This document shows positions 35,301 to 46,128 of a DNA stretch of 64,000 nucleotides, one piece after another. This stretch comes from Schistocephalus solidus (lineage: Eukaryota > Platyhelminthes > Cestoda > Diphyllobothriidea > Diphyllobothriidae). The translations under genes were made by a program, and so were the position numbers. Under the pieces are notes generated by a model. The model saw nothing but the letters and a program-made list of their open reading frames with translations, did not search any database and was not told the origin of the DNA. How positions within the stretch are numbered: position 1 is the stretch's first letter; the number at the start of each line of letters is the position of its first letter. The stretch covers positions 25,066 to 89,065 of the forward strand of contig WEDG01002019.1 in the NCBI GenBank assembly GCA_017591395.1, read 5' to 3'.

Positions 35301-38300
35301 AATAGTAGGGTCACATCCAATGAAGTGGTTCGGGAGCATGCCATCACGCGGCATTATTACATACAGGGAATTTCAATGTACAGAGTCAAAATAAGAGACC
35401 AAATCCACGAAGTTGACAAGACTAGGCTATTGGTAAGAGTGGCAGTATTGGAGGGTGTGGTACAGAGCTAAGCAGCGTATCCTCGGCCAGACCCAAAGCT
35501 CTTTTGTCTATAAGTCGCGGAACAACCAGATAAGATTGAGGGGAATGCGAGGACGGTGGCGGATATGTCAAAGGAGTGAAGGCCACGGTAATGCTCACAT
35601 AATGAACCATAATTTTTGATAATACGCGCAATGAAATCGTCACTTCAGCCTGTCGGCAACGGTCACGGATCAGACCATGTTCGCACACGCCTGAAAGTTC
35701 ACCTCTCAACCGCACCAAAAATGCCTCGCAAGTCGCTTTGATATTGCAAAATTAAGATAATAGAGCAGAGAAGAGACGCTCAACCGGAATCTGGCTCTGC
35801 TTTAAAAGGCGATGCAAAGGAGAAGGCAGTAATAAATAGCTGGCATTGAAGTCCTCAGTCCGCGAGGACACTAAGAGAATTCTCGGACTCGCAATGAATG
35901 GATTAATCTATGAACTTTACAATTCTGCTCAGAAAGATCAAGATAGATCCCACAACGATGAGCCCTTCCTCAACCTCCGGAAAAATGACGGCAAATTCGG
36001 GTAGATATGGCCGCGAAAACTAAAGGGGTTAAATGGGGATCTTTAGTGAGAAAGCTTCTAACATCGGCAATACTGAAAAACTCTACCATTGTACAGGATG
36101 ATTGTTCGCGATTTAAGTGGAGGATTTAATGATGATTTTAAGATTGAGCGTGGGTGCGAGCACCTTCTTAACTTTTACGGTGAACACATAACTCCCTTTG
36201 CTCTCCTCGACAACCGAGTCTCAATCCCCCAGCTTGCGCATTATGGTATGAGCCCAATTTTTGGAGAAAACCTGCCAATACAAATTGAAGACGGGACAAC
36301 AAGACATCCAAAGAGGATGTTGCTTCCGCCGGAGTTTGTAAGTTGTGTCGACAGACGTTCTGACTCCATGAGGTAACTCAGACACGGCCGCAATTTTTCC
36401 TGTCTTGAAGAGAGTTAAGACTAAATGCAAGGACGACTCTAACACTAGGAACATCAACATTAATGCGAAACTCTTCGCTGTTGTTGCACTGTGATTTCCC
36501 TGTGTGTGACTCGTGGACGAGACAACCAAGTCTGGTTCCGAGCTGGACGTGGAGGTATCATACAGATCTTCGCACTGCAGCTAAATCTTGTATTCAGACA
36601 TGGCTACCAGCAAACGAGAACCATACTCTTTGTTAACTTTATTGCAGCATTCGTTGCAGTCCATCGTGAGTCCCTATCACGGATAGTAGAACTATATGGT
36701 ATACCGTTCAATTGCCAGTCTGGCACTTAACGTGGTTATATCCTGACACCATTCTATTAACCTACGCTAACGTCTGTATTTAAGGTTTTAACAACGCATA
36801 ATTTGCATTTGGGCGAGGGCTGACTGATCTTGACTACCCTGATGATGTCACCCTGCTAGTCCCCAGATTTGGTGACCTACCGTCTGCGGTGTCACGGGTG
36901 AATTAAGTCGCCAACTCGATCAGTTTGTTTATTAACTCCAGGAAGAGCAAAATGTTTTCAAGCAGCATGCCTGACCAGGAGGGATTAATGACTATCAACT
37001 TGAATGAGCTGATAGTTTCAAATACCTCGGGATGAGGCTGCTGCCGAAGGTATACGGTGAGGACGGTATCGTATCTCTAATCGATACTGCCCGCAGAATT
37101 TTTATAATCCTTGGAAGGTGTTTATGTACCCGACGTGATAGATCCATTACCAAAAAAACTCGCATGTACCGGGCATCCGCCCGGTTAGTTCTGCTCTAGG
37201 GTTGTGAATGCTGGGCTGTGTGCGTGGAAGATGAGCGAAAACTGAAGATTTGTGATCACCGCTGTCTGAGGACCATCCCAAGAGTAAATCAAACCAAATT
37301 TGTTTCAAGTGACAGATCACCCTTGTCGCGACATCGCGGACATCTTAGGCCATGGAAGAAAACGACTAAAATGGTTTAGGTACGTTCATCGTCGTCCACC
37401 CCTCTAGTTAGGCGGTTATGTCCTTAAAGTGGGACCGTTGCCAATCTGGAAACGCCGAAGAAGTCAACTCAAAACCTGGCTCAACAAAGTTCGACAGGAT
37501 ATAGAAGTAGTTCTTGGACCTGTATCCGACCTCGGGCATTGGAGAGAATCAGCCAGGCCCTAGAGCTTCGGTATCACAGATTAGTACGCGCAGAAGTATA
37601 ATTTGCGACATTATCGAGACCGACTGAATCAGGCATGATCCTAGCTGTACCAGATACTGTTGGTAAGTATTCGTGACGTGCGTACTCGTTTCCTAACGTT
37701 TAGTCGACCGCCGCCTTAACAACTGACAAACGAGAAAACTAATGATACTGTCTGAATGCCTCACAGCGTCTTGGTTGAGCTGGCTATCGATAGTTAAGAG
37801 GAATGTTTGACATCGTTCTCAAATCATGCCCCTTCGTTTTTTATAAAGAGCAAGTGCTGAACGATGTTTGCTAGTTTTAATACAAACCAATTTCGTAGGG
37901 TGCGCATATTTAGAAATCATGTCTGCACACAACTGAGTGCAATGTTTTCTGGGACATCAACTTGGCCAACGTAAAACATCTGTGAATGTGAGAATAGCAG
38001 ACATTGAGCAGCTTCTCGTTCTCTGTTTTCCAATTTACATGACCCGGCTAACCCAATGGGTAAACCTGAACTTGTTATTAGGCGCCCGAACGACAATAGT
38101 GGGGGTGACCGTTCGGGATAAAGGCACAGAGAGAATGTGTCCAGAAATAACAATCTAGGTTGTTTAGCGAATTCATATCTTACTGGCACATATTTCCGAA
38201 GCAAGTGAATGGGCTAGAAAAGTAAATCAATGGCGCTCACTTAAGATTTTTTTATGACACTTACTTCTCATGAAATCCGAGAAGGCAGATAGTGAAGAAT

Positions 38301-41300
38301 ATCTTGAAACATCATTTAGTACGAAATAGCTGTTTGAGATTTGCGGCCAATAGCTTAATGTCAAAGCACATGCTGTGGCAAAAAACATAAAAATGAAGAT
38401 GGCAGATTGATACTTAGATAAGGTTGGTGACACGTACAAATCCCGATTTCGCAATTAGGAGCAAGTCAGAATACCTAAGGTCAGACTTGAAAAAGACGTT
38501 ATTGTATTTGAAATCACGTCATCAAAATCGGAAACTTGCCGTCTGAACCTTTATCACTTTTATACTGAACAATTCCATCTAGAAAAGCTAATAAGAGCCC
38601 AAAAGTGAGCGAATGAAGCTCACCAGCTGAGTTTAACTTGACATAACGACAAAAAGTGGTCATGCTGATGACAAAAGTATTCAGTGCTTTTAAAGAAGTT
38701 GAATTTAACACAAAACCGGAAATAACCTATACAATGATTGTTTAGTGCTCATAACACTTCTTACAGAAAGTGTTGTGGGAGATAATAAAGGTCCAAGATG
38801 TTAATTAGACTGACATCCGGCGTATGCGAAATTGTCAATGTTTACGGCGAGTTAAAGGAGTCACGATAACATTTTAGCATTTACCAATTACGTGAAAAAA
38901 TTATAGGATGACCATTCTGCAAAATATGCTATAAATATCGGTAAATAAAGTTATATTTTAGGAAGCAATCGAAGATATTGCGCCCTAACCCCAAAAACAA
39001 GAGATGGCGATCAAGACTATAAAATAATAAGACAAAATCCCAGGCTATCCCGTTTTCGAGTGATAAGGATACATGTAAATGAACCGGTACGCCGAAGTTA
39101 CCTCGAATACTCTGAGGATTCATCCCGGTGGCCAAAGGCGCATTAGTCCGGTTGTAACTGAGCAAACCGCGAGGTGGCTGGACAACTGACATGTCTGACC
39201 TTGTGTTCTGTATCTGCGAGTCACCGCCTTCATCAACAAATTGAAAACTTTTGACAATTGGCCGCCTGTTGGTCTGAACAGCGGGGTCTTGAGGAAGAAG
39301 TGCGTTCGCATTGTTCGAAGTAGAGAGAAAAGGAGGGCAGTGCGCGTATAAGGGTGGGGGCGCAGACAGGCAGCCAGGAACACGCTCGGTAGCAGTGGAA
39401 TAGGCCGGATTTATTTTACTTAAAAGGCCATTGAGGGCGTTTTTCTGGCCTACTGCAGAGGAAAGGACCTCTTCCCACTGAGTCCGACGTGGATCTAAAC
39501 ATCTGATAAATTATCAATTATACAATACCTGAGACTTTAGGTTGAGGAACATGGTTCGGCGGATACGTCCCTTGCAACTGAAATTAAATGGAAATAAAAA
39601 AATGACGAAACAACTCGGAAGTCCGAACTTCTGGGCAGAAATCACTAGAAACACCCCAACTTTCTTGTAAAATCTCTTAGCACCGGTATACTTTCAACAC
39701 ATGAACGTGAAATAGGGTTTTTGATAGGTGACTGAGGATAAGATAACACCTGGAAATAAATGCACTGCGACTCACCTTTGATAACATGGAAGGGTCACGG
39801 AACTGTCTCGGCTCAAAACTAGACAGATGATTTAACTGTTGCCTGGAGGGTTGGGATTGAGCGAAGGAAGTTGTGAGAGTTGGCACATCGAAAGGCAGAT
39901 CTGGTGATCGGACATCGGCGTTTGTGGTCGACTTCAACATCCATGACTGGGCGTCAGCAACCGTTAGATTTCTATCCGGCGTCTGCTTGTCGTGTAGTGA
40001 CGATAGACAGAGTGGTTGGAGTACGTCTCGATTACAAAACGAACTTCTAGAATCCGAGGATGCCTGTAGAACGACAGCCTCGATTTCTTGTACAGTTGGT
40101 GCAGCGTTTTTGGTAATGGCTAGAACACATTTATAAGGCAAAGTAGGGTATTTAAACCTGTATCCGTACACGTATTGGCCATAGATCCCGGGCCCGTTTT
40201 ACCAAGGAGCAAGGAGCGCAGTGCGGTCTCCAGTTCGGACGCTGGAAATAAAGGTTTGGTTTAAATGAATTTTAATTACTAGTAGGTTGAACTTGCGACA
40301 AGCCCGTTGTAGGTTTATCAAATAGTGGTTTTATCGGTGATGCCGCCTTATCGGCACCGGCCAAGAGCTTCCGCAACTTGGTGTTCATATCGTCTAGTGA
40401 GCATAAGAAAAATACTGACTACGAACCCGTATTTTCCCTGGGAGGTTTTTGTTCAGCTTTTGCAAATAAGTGACGAAACCTACTCCCGGTAACTTCCGGC
40501 TTCGGCTGTTCTAACATTTTCAAAAAATCGATTTCTGTATTTCCGGCCGAGGTCGGTTTTTGAATTAGTTTTTCTTCCTTTACACTAACGGAGATAACAG
40601 CACTATCTTCAACTGGGACGACTGCACTGGACTCATTTTCTACCTTCTGTTCACCGCATTTGCGACTGAGAGCGTTGTTCTCTTTGCAGGATTCAACACC
40701 CTCATCAATCATACCTCCTAGTTCGACCGTGTCGTTTATAGAGGCCGGCCCTTCTGAAAACCATTCAGGTTCTTTCTCTGAGCTAAAGGAGTCTGGATCC
40801 CGAGCTCTATTATTGGCGTCCATTTTCGGTTGACCATAGGGTCGTGAAAATAGAGAACCACTGATCGAAGGCTTATTATAGGTTTTTTCTCGCCCGCGAA
40901 AGCCGGTGGGCGAAGTTCTGTCGCCCACTTTGGCTTCACGTTTGGTTTCCCCTTGTTTTGAGAAGTGTCTCTCTGACAATGCCTTTGACTGTTTGGGGAC
41001 ATGAGAACCATCGTTCAGGCCCCTTTTCGGTTGTGAAACATGACAGCCAATATTCCATGATCGCTTCTGGGGACCAAGCACTATGCCACTGTGATCCTGC
41101 GCCCCTAAAGAAGTAAAAAATTAATGAGTAGATGTAGATTACGTGACTGCCTCTGAGAAAGTTTGCATTCCGGTTTTAACACTTTAAGTATTACTTTGGA
41201 AGAGCAACAAAATGTCTTCTCGTCCGGTTCTTTCTGAGCCTCTTTTGATGTTCGTAAGTTAAGCAGTGTGATCTAACTATATCTGAATTTAGCATTCATA

Positions 41301-41389
41301 CTTACTCTAGTATATATGCGAGGATCATGCGAGTCTGATTTAGATGCGTCTTCAGAGGAAAGGTGGCGATCTTCTTCTAAAGTAGCTTG
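31934..41389 (-). CDS. EIF4ENIF1: eIF4E transporter (4E-T) homologue, partial, eight exons
   Basis: The host gene. 4E-T binds the cap-binding protein eIF4E, shuttles it and represses translation in P-bodies. Minus-strand exons proposed: 41389-41306, 41096-40427, 40393-40280, 40241-40203, 40119-39776, 39577-39529, 39452-39102, 32355-31934. Junctions have GT/AG and the phases agree throughout, giving about 690 codons. Diagnostic 4E-T blocks are GIVLGPQKRSWNIGCHV, EPEWFSEGPASINDTVELGG and TGSRFRHLFAKAE. The N-terminal eIF4E-binding YxxxxL motif was not found, so 5' exons are missing or lie beyond 41.4 kb. The join to the last exon across a 6.7 kb intron is inferred from matching phase only. It is the only gene here without stops or frameshifts in its exons. 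Confidence 0.85.
32356..39101 (-). other. Proposed large intron of the 4E-T gene
   Basis: 6.7 kb between matching splice phases. It holds a decayed SR2/RTE-like retrotransposon at 36089-37640 on the opposite strand and otherwise no recognised gene. A CCTAA-rich stretch lies near 32585-32655. Additional small exons could be hidden here. Confidence 0.45.
36089..37640 (+). pseudogene. SR2/RTE-like non-LTR retrotransposon, decayed, antisense in an intron
   Basis: FRAGRGGIIQIFALQLNLVFRHGYQQTRT (quoted in part: QVWFRAGRGGIIQIF, 36525-36570) and NFIAAFVAVHRESLSRIV (36638-36690) are RT motifs. LTDLDYPDDVTLL carries YPDD at 36835-36846 in place of YADD, with both aspartates kept. LYGIPF is followed by a deletion removing most of the SGVRQGCILSP block. 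The distal part reads CLRTIPR-type text near 37260. Stops and shifts throughout. Confidence 0.75.
39102..39452 (-). CDS. EIF4ENIF1: 4E-T exon (351 bp)
   Basis: Starts GQKNALNGLLSKINPAYS and ends NAPLATGMNPQSIR plus one base. Acceptor TTTCCTCTGCAG, donor GTAACT. A Pro/Ser/Asn-rich disordered region, as expected for 4E-T. Confidence 0.75.
39529..39577 (-). CDS. EIF4ENIF1: 4E-T small exon (49 bp)
   Basis: Acceptor TTTAATTTCAG, donor GTATTG. Encodes LQGTYPPNHVPQPKVS plus one base, in phase with both neighbours. Confidence 0.65.
39776..40119 (-). CDS. EIF4ENIF1: 4E-T exon (344 bp)
   Basis: Reads ITKNAAPTVQEIEAVVLQ, similar to the VLSVEEVEAGL stretch of 4E-T, then a Ser/Asp-rich region and SFAQSQPSRQQLNHLSSFEP. 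Acceptor TGTGTTCTAG, donor GTGAGT at 39775. Confidence 0.75.
40203..40241 (-). CDS. EIF4ENIF1: 4E-T micro-exon (39 bp)
   Basis: Flanked by TTTATTTCCAG and GTAAAA. With the single bases from its neighbours it reads TSELETALRSLLLA, a plausible amphipathic helix running into ITKNAAPTVQEIEA. The phase match on both sides is the main support. Confidence 0.65.
40280..40393 (-). CDS. EIF4ENIF1: 4E-T small exon (114 bp)
   Basis: Encodes DDMNTKLRKLLAGADKAA and onward to FDKPTTGLSQVQPTS. Acceptor GCTCACTAG, donor GTAATT. Starts with two bases and ends with one, which fits both neighbours. Confidence 0.7.
40427..41096 (-). CDS. EIF4ENIF1: 4E-T central exon with family signature motifs
   Basis: 670 bp, open throughout. 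Order of motifs: GIVLGPQKRSWNIGCHV, an Arg/Lys-rich stretch, KEPEWFSEGPASINDTVELG about residue 110 of the exon, an acidic Ser-rich part, EIDFLKMLEQPKP, then GSRFRHLFAKAEQ. The EPEWFS block is the strongest identifier of 4E-T. Acceptor GGGCGCAG at 41097, donor GTTCGT after 40427 leaves one base for the next exon. Confidence 0.9.
41306..41389 (-). CDS. EIF4ENIF1: 4E-T exon with DPR motif
   Basis: 84 bp, 28 codons, phase 0 at both ends. Acceptor ATAATTACAG, donor GTAAGT. Only one frame is open; it ends SKSDSHDPRIYTR. The next exon starts DHSGIVL, together resembling the DPR...VVLSPQRRS stretch of vertebrate 4E-T. Confidence 0.7.
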
Positions 41390-43300
41390 CTGTAATTATA
41401 ATGAGGTGTTACCATCGTTCAACTGACAGTTTACGTTCTCCATTTTGAATTAAACCTGGAACACTCACGGCAGTGCGGAAAACATTTGTGATGCAAAGTT
41501 AGCGGGCGTTCAGCGGCCCATAACCCGTATGGGGTACGCCTGGGAGGATTATTAATTGCGTTTGTGAGCGTACAGTCCGTGCAAAATAACTAAATAAAAC
41601 ATCAAATAAATTATTTAGGAGTACCCACATTTAATACGTCTGGAGTACGCCGTCTGCCGGCTGACCTGACTTTGCGACGGAATCCGTCGCAAAACTCGTA
41701 AAGAACGCTAGGTAAAAAACGCGACACAGCACAGAAAGCCAGGGCAATGATCCCATTGGACGAGAACACAAAATGGTCTCACAGCCCAAGACATCAATTG
41801 TTTAGATACTCCGTTCCACGTTTTTCTATGTCATCGGGGATTAAATGGTCACTATCGTGACCAATGGATTAAATATATTTTTCAATGACTTTTAATAGTT
41901 AAGCACTAAACTGGTCACTTCCTAGCACTCTCTAGTGCGTGAAGAACTGTAGGTTTTTTCACTAGTCTTGAATTCTACGCAGACATACTATTTGTCAGTG
42001 AACTCAATGTATGCTAAATATTTTGATATCTTTCCATAAAAACTTGCATAATAACTTCAAAAAAAAAACATTTTAAAGTGCTCAGAAGATATTAAAACGG
42101 CTCTCAAGTGTGAAGCGGGCAACGCAGTCGGCATCGGCAGTCAACCAAGTTGAACTGAGTAAACTGTTTTTTTTTCTGCAAAAGATGCGTAGGCTACAAC
42201 TAAAGTTATGGATAAGAGAGTAAATGACATTAACGCCTTAAAATAGAATGAAGATCACTGTAGGAAATTGCCGGCGGTGTGAGCATTTGTTATAACCACT
42301 GGATCACCCTATTTAGAGCCTCCATTCAGTTGAATTTCCGTTATTAAGGGAAAAATTGGCGTGAGCCTTTAATGGCTATATGTAATAGTTTTTAAATGGC
42401 TTAATGAGGTGTCTGTTGGCTTCAAAATTTATTGCTTAGGGGATTGTGTTTGCGAAGTCAGCTTACTGTATCGGAATTGGTGGACTCCATAATTTGCAGT
42501 AGAGTAGATGGTTAACTTGACCAAAATATGCTTAAACTCTTATCCCCAGTAAGGAATAGTAAATCAGCTGGTAAGATTGTTGGCTGAACCAAAGTATCAT
42601 GTCTGTTATCATGCTTTTTTACTCCCACCGAGGCCACCGATGTTTTCATAATTTAGGCAAATGAAATAAAATATTTGTGACGTAAATTCGGCTTCACTTT
42701 AAAGTTAAACCAAATAGGATGAAATAGTTCTAAGGGTCCTATAAAAATATATCAGTTGGACTGTGGATTTCAAGGATTGAGCTCAATATTTCATCGTTTT
42801 AACTCACTTTGTGACCTAAATCTATCAAGACTCCTTCAAAAGCTTTTCATTGACGGTGACATCACAATATCTGCAAGGAGCACATTCCATGGTTTGATCA
42901 TCATGAAAAGGAGAACTTTAGCCCATCCAGCCAAGCTTGCTGAATGCCCAGCCTTAATGGAAGCCCTCTGGGATTAGATGTGGTAGGAAATTGAAAAAAT
43001 GTGAAAGGAAAAGCTGCATTCCGGTCCATTCGAAATAAGAAATGCTTGGAAGAATACAATATAATGGGCTCACTTCTAGTCGCCCCGGAGCAATGTAAAA
43101 TAACTTAAAACACAGTAAAATAATCGATATTATAACTTAACAAATTTATGTATGCTTTAAAGGACTGAGGTTAAGGATGGTTAGGCGGGTCGGATAAGGA
43201 AAGTAGCTCTGATCATTGATTGTGTTGGTGCCCTTTTCTTAGCACTTCCAATTGTATTTTGACCTTGTACTGCCCACTGTTTTCAGGATTGTATGTCGGA
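41390..43300. other. No gene recognised; expected location of 4E-T 5' exons
   Basis: AT-rich. A possible splice-flanked piece near 41411-41455 on the minus strand (ATGGAGAACG..., donor GTAACA) does not fit the phase of the next exon. No eIF4E-binding motif was seen. Confidence 0.4.
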
Positions 43301-43304
43301 TTCC

Positions 43305-43305
43305 A

Positions 43306-43354
<49 letters not shown>

Positions 43355-43445
43355 GTTGTATTTAATGCCGATTTACGGGCATAATCAGACTAAATATTCA
43401 GTAGGGATGAGGCTGGCAGTATAAAAAACAGTGGGAATTGAGATT
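43305..43445 (-). repeat. 3' terminal piece of a CR1-like element with (ATT)n tail
   Basis: 43356-43440 resembles 46376-46445, the 3' end of the antisense CR1 fragment: GCC..TTTAC.GGC, then TA..CAGTAG.G, then CTG.CAGT..AAAAA. On the minus strand it ends in (ATT)n, seen as AAT repeats at about 43308-43353. Only the last ~90 bp of the element are present. Confidence 0.6.
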
Positions 43446-45174
43446 ATCACACTAGAGAGCTTGGTTGGGGCAGACAGGCAAACATGCGTTGAAGGGGAGT
43501 CGAGAAACGTGTTACGATAAATGAGTGAGGGAAGTATTTAAAGTCTCGATTGTCGTTCACGCATCCGTGGGTGGTGGGGAGAATACCGCGTCCATGGATT
43601 TCCCCTTGGTCAAACATGGATAAGTTATTGTTGGATAAAGGTCAACAAGAGTCAGCGAGACATGCACGTAGACCTTCTTAATGTGCATCCAGATCGACCT
43701 AGCGGTTGATGCTGTTTGTTTTGGAGTGCCAAGCTTCGAGGAATTCTCGTGCCTGCTTAGTGTTAGCAATGGCAACCATTTCGGTTGCGTCCCAATTGAA
43801 GCGGTGGTCACAGTCCACGGCGTGAAAACACGAGGCATAAGGGATAGCGTCGGTGGATGGCCAGTTTATGTTCGTTTATGCGGGTCCCAAGTTTTCGACC
43901 AGTATGGCCTACGTAATCTCTTGAGCAATTTGCACAAGGAATGTGGTAAATTACCATCGCTTGCTGCTCTTTTACTGTGGGGTCTTTGACTCGCGATATT
44001 GCTGCGCGCAGGGAGGACGCTGGTTTGTTAGCGATGGAGATGCTAAACCGATTTAATTGTCTGACGATCAATTCAGTAATTCTCTGCATGAAGGGTAGAT
44101 AGTAGATTTTCCGGGACTCTGTTTCTCCATTAGACTCGACGCTTTGTAATTGTCTCTTGCGTCTGTAACAATTTTTCACAAAGCTGACCAGGTATCCATT
44201 GAGTCGGAATAAGCGACACAAGAAGGCAAGTTCCTTCTTAAGAAAGTCATCACTGCCACAGTAGCGAAAGCCCGGAGAAAAAGCGTTGGGACGCAACTCC
44301 TTTTGTGATTCGCTGGATGGTTGTTGTCATAGTTAAGTATGATGTCAGCATTTGAGCCTTTGCGGTGCACGCTCATCGTCAGGTCACCATTCTCCAGTTT
44401 CCGAATACTTCTGTCCAGAAACGGGAGGATATTTCTCGTTGCCTTTCGCGATTAAATTGGAAAGCTGGGAAAATATTATTCAGACTCTGATGCTGCTGCT
44501 CAACTTCACAGGTGTTCATGATAACAAAGGTAAAATCTTCATATCGGAGCCAAAATTTTGGCTTGAAAGTTCACATTACATCCTCCTCTAAATGCTGCAA
44601 TACCAGTTCCGCAAGGAGACCCGATATCAGCGAACCCATTAGAGTGCCCTTACCTGTTGATAATATTTCCCATCGAATTGACAATAGTTCCTCAGACAGA
44701 GTTTAAGCACAGCTAGAACGGGTTGCAATGGCATATCCCCAGGATTGTTTTGTAGGCGTCAAGCTACACTCTCAATTGCCAGGTCATGCGGTATTGAGGA
44801 AAATAAGGCAATTACATCACATGATAGTATGCATTCATCAGGACTTGCATTGACGCCTTGGATCTCCTGAAGGAATGCCTGGGAATTTTTGAAGCTACAT
44901 TGTGATCGATCAGTCAGATGCTTCAGGTAACTGTATAACAATTTGGCAAGGTTGTACGTGAGCGATCCAATGTGTGTTTATATGATCCACAGTAGTGCTT
45001 CGGCTTTGTGCAACGCGACGCATGTTCGATACGGGGGTCACTGAGAATCATAAATTCAGAATCATCAGGACTTATAAGCTTCAGTCGGGTGAGCTCATTC
45101 ACCATTTTCTTCAAAGCTGCGGCCTGCTTTTTTGTTGGGTCTGCAGCGAGTGGTGTGTAGGCGAATTCCGACAC
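43445..45174 (-). pseudogene. PLE with RT piece and GIY-YIG endonuclease (minus member of a head-to-head pair)
   Basis: RT region: KKMVNELTRLKLISPDDSEF (about 45105-45045), SILSCDV-type CILSCDVIALFSSIPHDLAI (about 44830-44770). Linker LFRLNGYLVSFVKNCYRRKRQ near 44210-44150, then MQRITELIVRQLNRFSI. The endonuclease has VIYHIPCANCSRDYVGHTGR (43950-43890) and NEHKLAIHRR, then shifts frame into VTTASIGTQPKW and SKLGTPKQTASTARS. The RT catalytic [FY]xDD region was not seen. The 3' end at about 43445 (CTAGAGAGCTTGGTTGGGGC) matches that of the next copy. Confidence 0.8.
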
Positions 45175-45955
45175 AATGGATACCTATTCAGCTTTGTGAA
45201 AAACTGTCTCAGACGCCAGAGACAACCACAAAGCGTTGGGTCAAATGGAGAAACAGTGTCGGGGAAATTCTACTCTCTACCCTACATGCAGGGAATATCC
45301 GAAGCGATCATCAGACAATTAAATCGGTTTGGCATCTCCATCGCCCAAAAGCCGGTGTCCTCCCTGCGCGCAGCACTATCGCGAGTCAAAGACCCCCCAG
45401 TGAAAGAGCAGCAAGCGAATGTAATTTACCGCATTCTGTGTGGAAATTGCTCTAGCGCTTACGTAGGCCATACGGGTCGACAACTTGATGCCCGCAAATA
45501 CGATCATAAACTGGACATCATCCGACGCGATCCCTTGTGCGTCGTGTTTGCGCATGCTGTGGAATGTGACCACCGCTTCAATTCGGACGCACCCGAAATG
45601 GTCGCCATGGCCAACACCAAGCAGGCACAAGAATTCCTCGAAGCTTGGCACTCCAACACAAACAGCATCAACCACAAGGTCGATCTAGATGCACATTAAG
45701 AAGGCCTACGTGGATGTCTCACTGATTCGCGTTGACCTTAAACCAACAATAGCTTATCCATGTTTGACCAAGTGGAAATCCAGGGACGTGGTATCCTCCC
45801 CCCCCCCAACCACCCACGGACGCGTGAACCACAATCGAGACTTTAAAATCTTCCCTCACTCCCGACATTTATCGTAACACGTTTCTCGACTCCCTTAAAA
45901 CGCGTGTTCGCCTGTCTGCCCCCACCAAGCTCTCTAGTATGATAATTGTGCACAA
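45166..45955 (+). pseudogene. PLE linker and GIY-YIG endonuclease (plus member of the pair)
   Basis: FRHNGYLFSFVKNCLRRQRQ starts at the junction, then MQGISEAIIRQLNRFGISIA, VIYRILCGNCSSAYVGHTGR (45423-45480) and FAHAVECDHRFNSDAPEMV. It is open to a stop after HKVDLDAH (45699). Its 3' end AGCTCTCTAG at about 45946 matches the minus copy. It is 5'-truncated: no RT. It is the most intact endonuclease in the window. The Tyr and Gly of YVG and the Arg of the downstream helix are readable. Confidence 0.8.
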
Positions 45956-46128
45956 CCGCTTAAAATCCTCAAATCCAAGATAAGTTTAAATTGCTTATTA
46001 TTTGAAGATATTGAGATATTTTTTCACTCAATTATAATCTTAATTTATAAGAAGTGTACTCATGTACCCTAGCTCCCAATTTGTGGCATCAAACCGTCTA
46101 AATCCTCACGTACTCATATACCAGAAAT

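Noticed and set aside
36221..36529. 102-codon minus-strand frame inside the 4E-T intron
   Set aside because: Antisense to the SR2/RTE-like RT copy, and no recognisable motif.
37917..38204. Additional 4E-T exon on the minus strand
   Set aside because: A possible acceptor (AACCTAG) exists, but the frame required by the preceding exon meets a stop and no 4E-T motif is present.
41411..41455. Upstream 4E-T exon starting ATGGAGAACG
   Set aside because: Flanked by splice-like sites, but its end phase does not fit the next exon at 41389.
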